NCBI GenBank assembly: GCA_017525235.1 | Contig: JAFXTC010000045.1 | Coordinates: 1 to 64,000 of the forward strand | DNA length: 64,000 bases | Reading direction: 5' to 3' | Source of the DNA: Bacteroidaceae bacterium | GTDB lineage: Bacteria > Bacteroidota > Bacteroidia > Bacteroidales > Bacteroidaceae | Shown: one piece after another, positions 34,776 to 42,661 of the stretch | Numbering within the stretch: the stretch's first letter is position 1 | Layout: every line of letters starts with the position of its first letter | Program-made: the position numbers and the translations under genes | The notes under the pieces: model-generated | What the model was told of the DNA's origin: nothing | The model's input: the letters and a program-made list of their open reading frames with translations, nothing else | Database searches by the model: none

Positions 34776-37655
34776 TTACTTAAGGATCTTTTTGCCATTG
34801 ACAATATTGATTCCCTTTTGCATCTTGCTGATGCGTTGACCGGCAATATTGTAAATCTGAGTATTCTGAGTATTCTGAGTATTCAGACCTTCAATGCCAG
34901 TTGCTTCTTCTCCTTCGAAGTAGAAGACCTTAACCAGAGCGTTACCAACCAGATATGCCTTGCCGGCAGGAATGGTTGTGCCTACTTTAGCCAAATAGAA
35001 ACCAACCTCCATACCCTCGGGTTTTGCAAGGATGTATTGAGAACCAGTAGCTTCTATATCCCTGTCAGAAGCTGCAAGGTCATTATTGCTTACATCGTCA
35101 AGTTCTTCGTCTGATACAGGAATCATGGTGAAGCAGCCAGAGTTCTTGAGAATAACAGGTGTGCCCTTTGGAACGGCTTTCACAGGGGTAAGCGCTACAT
35201 AGTAACTATTAATGGTACCAATACATGCTTCTACTCCACTGGGGAAGATTACGTCGTGCTTTGGAACATAGGTTGCAAATTTTTCTTCGCCGACAAGAAC
35301 TGTCTCTGCCCAGTCAACAACCTTGATATTACCCAAGCCAACATTACCTGAAACTTTATCTGTATAGATCCACTTAATGAAGCGTACATCAGAAGCCAGA
35401 GCAAATACTTCTGTCTGAGTTGCGCCAAGGTCGGTATAAGCCCACAGATCCTTGTAGTCCTTACCATCAACAGATGTCTGAACTGTAAAGGTGCCGTCAG
35501 AGAAACTATTACCCTTGATGTCAAAGGCCAATGTACCAGGAGCTTCATTTAGCTCGAGAATCATATAGTCACCTGAAGTGTTGAACTTCAGTCTTGTAGT
35601 AGGTGCTGTGCTGCTATTATAGTCTGTATCGAGGCCACTCTGTGTTAAACCAACGGTTTCCTCAATATCAGCTCTTCCGCCGTTAAATACGAAAGGCAGT
35701 TTAGCATAGTCGACAACTGGCACTACTTTTTCCACATTAGTGGGGTTGGCAATACGGAGAGTAGTCTCAACACTAATATTACCTACCAATGATATTACAT
35801 CGTCTACAGCAAAGTTGTTCTCAGAAAGACCAGAAACCACGATGGTTTTGCCACCTTGCTGAATTTCGATATTAATTGCACTGAGTATACTTGTTACAAC
35901 AGCATTTTCAATCTTAATCAGCTTACCCTGCTTTGCATTAGTGCTCTCATAATCAGCTATAATCTCGGGAACTGTTATCACCTCGGGAGTAACTGTATTA
36001 CCAGTTGAAACAACAGTTATTTCTGTAGGTGATTCTATACGGAGCAGGTTTCTATAATTCTTTAATGTACCCGTCACATTAATTTTATTGCCAACTACCA
36101 AATTTTCAGCAGATTCATTTAGTGCATATACGCAAATGGCAGCTGTCTCATCCTGAATGTAAGCTGTTGTATATTTTGGACCTACGTCGCAGCTTGAAAC
36201 AATACCCTGAGTATTGACCTCAGAATTCAACTCCTTTGCACGTGTCTCGGCAATCGTTGGGATAACCGGTGCAGGAGCAACTTCTATCTGGCTCTGCTCA
36301 TAAACAGCAATCTGCTTTGTAGAGTTATGGATTGCAACATGACCAGTAACTGTAACAATATCATCCTTGGTAGATGTAAGCGTGGCTGAACTATTTTGGT
36401 CACGCAAAACGATGGAGTATCCACCCTGTTCAATGGTACAGTTCTTACTTGAGAAAACACTTGTTACCGTTGCATCCACAATTTTAACATAGCGAGAGAG
36501 TCTAAGAGCATAGGGGTCATCCGGAGTATCTGTAATCAGATCGGCAATTGTTATCTCTGTTGGGGTTACTTCGTTGCCCGTGGTCTTTTCGTATCCGTCA
36601 ATAAGTTGGAATGCTGTTACTTCTGGCAGACCGTAATACAACTTGTATGTGGCATACATGTAGCCATTAATCTTGTCACCAACTGCAAGGTCGCCAGCGC
36701 ATTGATAGAGCATAACAGCACCACCATATGCATCTTGAAGATATGCGGTGGTTCCATTCTTATAGGTAACCAAAGCATCAGTCAATAGCACGTAATTGGA
36801 AACAGGAGTTGTTGTTGCAGTAGATGTGATACCTTGGATATTAGGTATAGGATCAAGCTTGGTAAACTCCTTGGTGACTTCGTTACTGTCATCCATACCA
36901 GTCTTGATAGCTTTTGCCTTCACAATTCCAGACTCTGTCATATTAAATGGAGCGCTGTACACCGTGTTGGAACTCCAAACTGTACCACCATCATGAGAAA
37001 TACTATACATAATAGTAGCACCTTCTGTTGCACAAGTAATTTCAACACTTGTTGAATTCAAGAAATTTGCATTACCACCAATAACGGGAGCAGAAACTTT
37101 TTCTTGAATAGCTCCGCCATCACGATAGAAAGTTGCTCCAGTAAATTGAATGAACTTGTTAGATGTTGCTGTTACAGTTACATTAAAAACAAACTTATAA
37201 AATGCATCCTGAGCCCATTGTGTTAAAGGAGATTGTGGGGCGAACGTGATTGTAGAATTTGCCTCAAAATCTGCAGAAACTTCGTCAATAACAGCATTGA
37301 ATCCAGCGTCTCTTGCAACAACAAGCTTAAGTGAATTAACCGTAATATCACTTGCTGTACCAACAGTCAACTCAACTTTTGTAATGGCAGCGCCCATCGA
37401 AGTTGTAGAATAAACTTCTCTATCTACACCATCCAGGCTCTTACCACCAATACGCCATGGATTAATCGTTGTATTGGCTGTTACCATCCATGTCATGTTA
37501 TCCTGGGTTATTTCACTTTCTGTTGCATAATTGTTGGAACCTCCTTTAACCGTGCCGTCTAAGGTGTAGAACACCACATCACCAGCCCATGACGTTAAAC
37601 TTCCTACTAATAGTGTACATAGCAGGAGCATTGATTTTAGTAATTTTTGTTTCAT
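34776..37655 (-). CDS. very large exported multidomain protein (959 aa) with repeated OB-like domains
   Basis: The signal peptide is MKQKLLKSMLLLCTLLVGSLTSWA. After a beta-sandwich region comes a chitobiase-C-terminal-like module (ATIMYSISHDGGTVWSS, about residues 210-265). Two repeats of an exported OB-like domain follow, each with a pattern such as VKIVDATVTSVFSS and IEQGGYSIVLRD (about 385-460 and 560-640). A discoidin-like region lies near 690-770 (LKFNTSGDYMILELNE). The C-terminus has NTQNTQNTQ from a nine-base tandem repeat, then the tail GQRISKMQKGINIVNGKKIL, nearly identical to the neighbouring 1475-residue protein. It is probably surface exposed and carbohydrate- or protein-binding. 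The function is unknown. Confidence 0.7.
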   Translation of the reverse strand: MKQKLLKSMLLLCTLLVGSLTSWAGDVVFYTLDGTVKGGSNNYATESEITQDNMTWMVTANTTINPWRIGGKSLDGVDREVYSTTSMGAAITKVELTVGTASDITVNSLKLVVARDAGFNAVIDEVSADFEANSTITFAPQSPLTQWAQDAFYKFVFNVTVTATSNKFIQFTGATFYRDGGAIQEKVSAPVIGGNANFLNSTSVEITCATEGATIMYSISHDGGTVWSSNTVYSAPFNMTESGIVKAKAIKTGMDDSNEVTKEFTKLDPIPNIQGITSTATTTPVSNYVLLTDALVTYKNGTTAYLQDAYGGAVMLYQCAGDLAVGDKINGYMYATYKLYYGLPEVTAFQLIDGYEKTTGNEVTPTEITIADLITDTPDDPYALRLSRYVKIVDATVTSVFSSKNCTIEQGGYSIVLRDQNSSATLTSTKDDIVTVTGHVAIHNSTKQIAVYEQSQIEVAPAPVIPTIAETRAKELNSEVNTQGIVSSCDVGPKYTTAYIQDETAAICVYALNESAENLVVGNKINVTGTLKNYRNLLRIESPTEITVVSTGNTVTPEVITVPEIIADYESTNAKQGKLIKIENAVVTSILSAINIEIQQGGKTIVVSGLSENNFAVDDVISLVGNISVETTLRIANPTNVEKVVPVVDYAKLPFVFNGGRADIEETVGLTQSGLDTDYNSSTAPTTRLKFNTSGDYMILELNEAPGTLAFDIKGNSFSDGTFTVQTSVDGKDYKDLWAYTDLGATQTEVFALASDVRFIKWIYTDKVSGNVGLGNIKVVDWAETVLVGEEKFATYVPKHDVIFPSGVEACIGTINSYYVALTPVKAVPKGTPVILKNSGCFTMIPVSDEELDDVSNNDLAASDRDIEATGSQYILAKPEGMEVGFYLAKVGTTIPAGKAYLVGNALVKVFYFEGEEATGIEGLNTQNTQNTQIYNIAGQRISKMQKGINIVNGKKILK

Positions 37656-37695
37656 GATAGTTTATAATTAAGTTAACTTAATAGATTAATGATTG

Positions 37696-37727
37696 CAAAT
37701 ATACATCTTTTATATATGACAGGCAAG
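37696..37727 (-). promoter_or_regulatory. promoter for the 959-residue exported protein
   Basis: On the minus strand TTG (37726-37724), a 20-base spacer and TATATTTG (37703-37696), 40 bases before the start codon. Confidence 0.7.
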
Positions 37728-37762
37728 TTTTTTTCATCCTTTTTTTTATTTATTTTTCCAAT

Positions 37763-37791
37763 AAAAAAAGCAGCTCCCAATTGGGGGCTGC
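37763..37791 (-). terminator. intrinsic terminator
   Basis: A nine-pair stem (GCAGCCCCC / GGGAGCTGC on the minus strand, one G-U pair) with an AATT loop is followed by seven Ts. It ends the transcript carrying the 50-residue reading frame and probably the 1475-residue protein gene. Confidence 0.8.
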
Positions 37792-37820
37792 CTTCTTGAA
37801 ATTAGATATCTGAGTTTTAA

Positions 37821-37973
37821 TTAATCCTCATCTTCCCAAGTGGCCCATGTATCTTCTTTAGAAAGTGCATCGCCACCATCAACTGTAGTGTCTTTGTTAA
37901 TAGGCAGGCTCTCTGCCAGCATGCTGACAACCTGAGCTTCTTCAATCTTCAAAGATGGTTTAATGTATCTCAT
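37821..37973 (-). CDS. small acidic protein (50 aa), unknown
   Basis: A 50-codon frame reads MRYIKPSLKIEEAQ at the start and ends WATWEDED. It has no signal peptide and no recognised family. The C-terminus is strongly acidic with two tryptophans. Support for it being real comes from position: it sits alone between the large exported protein gene (stop 38092) and a strong terminator 30 bases after its stop. An N-terminus of this kind (RYIKP-L, then acidic end) is what one expects of a small conserved peptide rather than chance. A function cannot be assigned. Confidence 0.5.
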   Translation of the reverse strand: MRYIKPSLKIEEAQVVSMLAESLPINKDTTVDGGDALSKEDTWATWEDED

Positions 37974-37982
37974 ATCAGGCCC

Positions 37983-38072
37983 CTCTCAATCCTCCCCGTG
38001 AGGGGAGGTGACTAATGAGGGTTTGAGTCATAGATTAATATTAAGCTCCCCTCTCCCTCCCTTTCGGGAGGG
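37983..38072. repeat. two GC-rich mini-palindromes
   Basis: CCTCCCC-GTGA-GGGGAGG (37991-38008) and CCCTCCC-TTTC-GGGAGGG (38055-38072) are two hairpins 46 bases apart in the gap between the large protein gene and the small reading frame. The same type occurs at 3174 and inside mfd. Confidence 0.7.
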
Positions 38073-38091
38073 TCGAGGTGGAACTATCATT

Positions 38092-41000
38092 TTACTTCAG
38101 AACCTTCTTGCCATTAACAATGTTGATACCCTTCTGCATCTTGTTCAGGCGCTGACCAGCGATGTTGAAGATGAGACCGTTAAGCTTATCGTTAACGTTA
38201 ACATTCTCAATAGCTGTAGCATCATCATCACCGAACTTGAAGCCCTTAATCTCGGTACCAGCAGGTAGCTCAAGATAAGCCTTGCCAGCAGCAATCGTGC
38301 CACTTGCTGCCTCGTAGAAGCATATTTCCTTACCTTCGGGCTTAGCCAGAACATATAAGCCAGCAGCATCGATAGGCTCGAGAGTACCCTTCAGGATGTT
38401 ATTCTCAGCAGGAACAGCCCATGCCTTAGTGAGAGCCTGACCACCGTTAACTGGAGTTTCATAGATACCCAGGTCACCTTCAGGAATCTCTATTTCGGGG
38501 AAGTCTGCAGGATCATTAACGATGTTGAAAGCATATACAGAGGGCTCAGCCTTCAGAACAACACCGGTGAGTGCAGGAATAGCTTCCTCTACCTCTGTCA
38601 GAGTCAAGAACTGTCCATGGCCTTCAGGATGGTCTGTCAGTTCAGCTGTGTATGCTGCAACACTCTGTGGTTCGGGAACTACTGTGCCAACTGCACCGAG
38701 CATTGCTACTTCACCTTCAGTCAGAGCAACATCCCAGAAGCGGAGTTCGCCACAAGTAATCTCGTTCTCTTCACCGGTATCGTCAGCAAAGAAGAGGGCT
38801 ACGTCGTGCATTGTCCAATGCTCTGCAACAGCAGAAGTGGCAGTTTTAACCTTCTTACCGTCAACATAAACTGTGGGAATACCATTCTCGCAAGAGAAGA
38901 TTACGCGATACCATTCTCCCAGTGCGATGCTGCCTCCGTAGCCTAGGCCTCCAGCATTTACACCAATTCTTCTGCCGTTGGTCTTATGCCAGTAGAAGAA
39001 GAGGCTACCATCACCATTGTTTTCAGGTTTGTTCTGGAAGAGAGAAGTGTAAGCACTGAGTGAACTGTTTTCACCCTTGTCAGCAGGAAGCATAACATCC
39101 ATCATGAAGGAGTAAGTGGTGAGGTCACCATTGGCATTGGTGGTCATAGTCAGCTTGTCACCAACGGGAACAGTAACAGCACCGTCAGCAAATGTTACAC
39201 CTTCGCTGGCAGCCAGAGTAGCAATACCAGTGCCATCGGTTGTACCATCTTCGAATGTCCAAGCACCCTTAGTAGCAGGAACAGTGATAGTCTTACCAAT
39301 CTCAACGGGGAAGGGCAGATATGCTGTTGCATAGCCTTGTTCACCAACAGTAAGCTCAATGCTAGAAGCATCAGCTACGGCCCACTGAGATGCATCGGCA
39401 GCAGGCTCCCAACCTACAACGGAACCACCATTTGCGCAGTGCAGTGCAGACATGTTGACTTCGGGATTAGCCTGGAATGCGGCATAACCAACGGAAGAAA
39501 CAACGACAGTGTAAGTACCTTCTTCTTCGGTAGCAGTAACCTGTGCGCTCTGTGCTACGGTAGCAGGAGAGAACTTGCCCATCAAACTAATTTGATAGGT
39601 TTTCTTACCAGTCCTGATCAGCTTCACAATCTGCTTAGCAGCAACTGCGGTCTTGTAGTTACCATACATATTGGCATCGCTAGGATCAATACCCAGATAA
39701 GTGCCATACAACTTATTCTTCAGAGTGTAGTAACCATTCTCGGGCAGGACGAAGTTAGAGATGTTTTCCATTGCAGCAGCCATCTTCTGCTTCATGCTCT
39801 TGAAGTCTGCAAATGAGCAGCTCTCCTTGAATGCGGGATCGTAACCGATGGCTGCCTTAGCAGCGTCAGTAAATGTGAAGTAACCTGTAGCTTCCAGAGC
39901 AGGAGCAACTTCATTAACAACGTATTCAGAGAAGTCTGAAGGAACTTCGTATACGGTGAATGCAGAACCTGGGTCGCCAACATTGTTAGCGCTATTCCAG
40001 AACTTCACAGAACCGCCTGCACCACCATACTGGTTGATATAGAGGTTAGTACCAGGAACATTCAGGCAGAATGAGTTAGCAGGAACAGTGGTGTTGGTGC
40101 TGGCAACAATCTTCCAACCATGATTGCCTTCGGCATCATCCAATACTGTAGGAATACCGGCATTGGTCTTTTGTGCATCGGTCCAACCGAAGCTCTTGCC
40201 TTCGCCTTCAGCCTTGTTGAGAATCTTGATGCCGTCATAGCCGTTGCCTGTGAATGCCCACTGATAAGAGTCTTCTCCAAGACCCATTGTGTTAGCATCC
40301 TGAGTCTTGTATGCACCGTCGCCGTCCTTGACGTCAGTTGTTACATACCATGTGCCACGCATTGACATGTTGTACCAGTGTGCAGAAGCATAGTCAGCAG
40401 AAAGCTCGAACGGACCAGTCCAAGTTGCTTTGAACTCAACAGTCGTTGCGAGGTCAGCAATAGTAACTTCTACTTCATCTTCATTGTATGTGTAGAAGGT
40501 ACGCTTGTAATCATTGGGCAGAGTTGAAATAACTGTACCAGCTGTTGTGGGCTGTGGGTCGGAAGTGAAGATGGCGTTGCCAAATTCATCCTTAACCACG
40601 TATGTTACAGTGTATGAGGGATGGAAGTATCCTTCCAGAGCTGCCATAGGTTCTGTTGCATCGAAGTCTGCAGCTTCAACCATGTAGTACTTGTTACCTG
40701 GGTCGGCATTCATCCAATCGTTGATAACATATCCGTAAGGATCGTTACCATTGGTGTTCAGACCGTAGTTTGTTCCCTCAGCAACTGTGAAGTACCAGAA
40801 GAAGTAAGGAACTTCCTTAGCCTCCATCTGGACAGCATCGAGAGTACCATGGAAACCATCAGCAATGAGGTTGCCTGCCAAAGCACCGGTATTTGTAACA
40901 AACTTCTTATCTACTACACTGTAGAGATAATAGTTGTCCTCATAGTTGAGAACTGCAAAAGCAGTTGGCTCTGCATCTGTGAGAGAACTATGTGCTGTAG

Positions 41001-42519
41001 AAGCCAGATGGTCTTCCTTAGTGAGGAACTTACCACGGTCGCAGTATATGTAGTATGCTTTGCTGTTTGACAGGTCATCCAATTTACCAACGTAGCCAGC
41101 TTTGAGCTTGCGGGTAACTGTAATCGTGCAGTCTGTTGTACCAATAACAGAGCCTTCTGCTACCTCATACTCAAAGAACGGTGAGCTGGGCGTCAAGGCA
41201 GCAGGAACATCCACGGCGCTGTTTGGCTCCTGAACGACTTCTTTCGAGCCAATTAAATTACCGTCTTCATCGTAGAGTTCGTATGTCACATTTACTGTAG
41301 AAATCATAGCCTTCATCGTTTCATCGATAGTGTTAATCGTTGCGATGTCTTCTGCAGTAAGGTCGTCTGTAACAGTAGCAGTGTACTTGTTGTAGAGAGG
41401 AGCAAGTTGTTCAGCTGCATCGGGGAACAGATAGAACTCAGAGAAGGTGAAGAATACATAACCGGGGTCAGTATTGCCATTAACAGCACCATTGTTAGTT
41501 GCTGTCACGGTGAAACGTACATATTTGTATGCAGCACCGAGATCAACTACATTAGACATGTAGTCAACAACAAACTCACTGGTTGGGAAATCACCTGTCA
41601 GAGTCGTGACTTCTGTGAATTCTTCTCCATCGTTGCTGGCAGAAACAACAATCGTGGTAGGACGGTTGTTATTGTTCTGCTGACGCTTCTTGAAGTAGAA
41701 CTGGAACTTCTGGGTTGCTTGAGACAATTCTGCCTGCAGGTAATGTTCCTCTGCTACAGCACCGCCAGCACTCCATGCAGAATGGAAGTATGTAGAATAG
41801 GTGTCGTCAAGCAGAGCTTCGTAAGAGCCTTCAGATGTCTCTTTCGCATTGCTGTAGAATTTGTCTGCACTCTTTACGAGGCCAGCAGCGCTCTGAATGT
41901 AGAAGGGCCATGCCTTAACGGTGGCCATTGCTGCTTCCTGATCAGGAGTAACAGTGTACTCTTCCAGCTCCCAAACGAAAGCGGCTTCATAGGAATACTG
42001 AGGAGTAACAGGCTCTACCTTGTATGTCCAGAAGGTACGGCCGGCATCTGCCCAGCTGCTTTCACCATAAGCGGTGTTGCAAGTGCGGATGGCATACTTG
42101 CCAGCTTCATTGAGGAAGAACACCTGAGTTTCCCAATCTTTACGATTGTTTGTTGAAGTGGCGAAAGCACTAACGTCCAAAACCGCATGGCTGTCGGAAA
42201 GAGGACCATTGGTGAACGTCTTGCCATCAGTGCTGGTTAATTGAATACCAACGGCCTTGTTCTCACCATCATACACGTATGCTCCACCTTCGGTTATCTT
42301 CGCGAAGGTAAAGACACCAGCTGCAGTTTTGGTAGTTGTCAAGCCACCTGCATTGGTTACATAGTACTTGGTCTCATCGACAGTAGTTGCGATACGATAT
42401 TGACCGCCATCAGTAATAGCAGCAAGAGCAGCTTCATATTCTGCAGCTGTCTGTGCCAAAACACCCGTCCATGCTATCATTGATAACAGGACAGTAAAGA
42501 GAAGTCTGATTTTTCTCAT
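38092..42519 (-). CDS. giant exported multidomain protein (1475 aa) with LamG-like domain
   Basis: The signal peptide is MRKIRLLFTVLLSMIAWTGVLAQ. A discoidin/F5-8-type-C-like domain lies near residues 205-375 (LQAELSQATQKFQFYFKKRQ, VVDLGAAYKYVRFTVTA). Repeated beta-rich modules with MucBP-like segments (TYELYDEDGNLIGSKEV, YTVTYVVKDEFGNAIFTSD) follow. A LamG/concanavalin-like domain occupies about 1140-1290 (YSFMMDVMLPADKGEN, WYRVIFSCENGIPTVYVDGK). The end GQRLNKMQKGINIVNGKKVL matches the tail of the 959-residue protein. No catalytic motif is seen. Adhesion or glycan binding on the cell surface is inferred. It has its own promoter and stands downstream of the SGNH and GH2 genes. Confidence 0.7.
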   Translation of the reverse strand: MRKIRLLFTVLLSMIAWTGVLAQTAAEYEAALAAITDGGQYRIATTVDETKYYVTNAGGLTTTKTAAGVFTFAKITEGGAYVYDGENKAVGIQLTSTDGKTFTNGPLSDSHAVLDVSAFATSTNNRKDWETQVFFLNEAGKYAIRTCNTAYGESSWADAGRTFWTYKVEPVTPQYSYEAAFVWELEEYTVTPDQEAAMATVKAWPFYIQSAAGLVKSADKFYSNAKETSEGSYEALLDDTYSTYFHSAWSAGGAVAEEHYLQAELSQATQKFQFYFKKRQQNNNNRPTTIVVSASNDGEEFTEVTTLTGDFPTSEFVVDYMSNVVDLGAAYKYVRFTVTATNNGAVNGNTDPGYVFFTFSEFYLFPDAAEQLAPLYNKYTATVTDDLTAEDIATINTIDETMKAMISTVNVTYELYDEDGNLIGSKEVVQEPNSAVDVPAALTPSSPFFEYEVAEGSVIGTTDCTITVTRKLKAGYVGKLDDLSNSKAYYIYCDRGKFLTKEDHLASTAHSSLTDAEPTAFAVLNYEDNYYLYSVVDKKFVTNTGALAGNLIADGFHGTLDAVQMEAKEVPYFFWYFTVAEGTNYGLNTNGNDPYGYVINDWMNADPGNKYYMVEAADFDATEPMAALEGYFHPSYTVTYVVKDEFGNAIFTSDPQPTTAGTVISTLPNDYKRTFYTYNEDEVEVTIADLATTVEFKATWTGPFELSADYASAHWYNMSMRGTWYVTTDVKDGDGAYKTQDANTMGLGEDSYQWAFTGNGYDGIKILNKAEGEGKSFGWTDAQKTNAGIPTVLDDAEGNHGWKIVASTNTTVPANSFCLNVPGTNLYINQYGGAGGSVKFWNSANNVGDPGSAFTVYEVPSDFSEYVVNEVAPALEATGYFTFTDAAKAAIGYDPAFKESCSFADFKSMKQKMAAAMENISNFVLPENGYYTLKNKLYGTYLGIDPSDANMYGNYKTAVAAKQIVKLIRTGKKTYQISLMGKFSPATVAQSAQVTATEEEGTYTVVVSSVGYAAFQANPEVNMSALHCANGGSVVGWEPAADASQWAVADASSIELTVGEQGYATAYLPFPVEIGKTITVPATKGAWTFEDGTTDGTGIATLAASEGVTFADGAVTVPVGDKLTMTTNANGDLTTYSFMMDVMLPADKGENSSLSAYTSLFQNKPENNGDGSLFFYWHKTNGRRIGVNAGGLGYGGSIALGEWYRVIFSCENGIPTVYVDGKKVKTATSAVAEHWTMHDVALFFADDTGEENEITCGELRFWDVALTEGEVAMLGAVGTVVPEPQSVAAYTAELTDHPEGHGQFLTLTEVEEAIPALTGVVLKAEPSVYAFNIVNDPADFPEIEIPEGDLGIYETPVNGGQALTKAWAVPAENNILKGTLEPIDAAGLYVLAKPEGKEICFYEAASGTIAAGKAYLELPAGTEIKGFKFGDDDATAIENVNVNDKLNGLIFNIAGQRLNKMQKGINIVNGKKVLK

Positions 42520-42582
42520 GTCTTTTTTTGTTTAGGGTTAGTAATAGTTTTAAATAGTATAACTTTCGGGTTATTTATTACG

Positions 42583-42613
42583 CAAATATACACCTTATTT
42601 ATATAATTGCAAA
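42583..42613 (-). promoter_or_regulatory. promoter for the 1475-residue exported protein
   Basis: On the minus strand TTTG (42613-42610), a 19-base spacer and TATATTTG (42590-42583). The start codon is 63 bases downstream. Confidence 0.75.
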
Positions 42614-42661
42614 TAAATTGAGAAAAAAAAATGATTAAAGTGCAATTTTATGCCATTCTTT

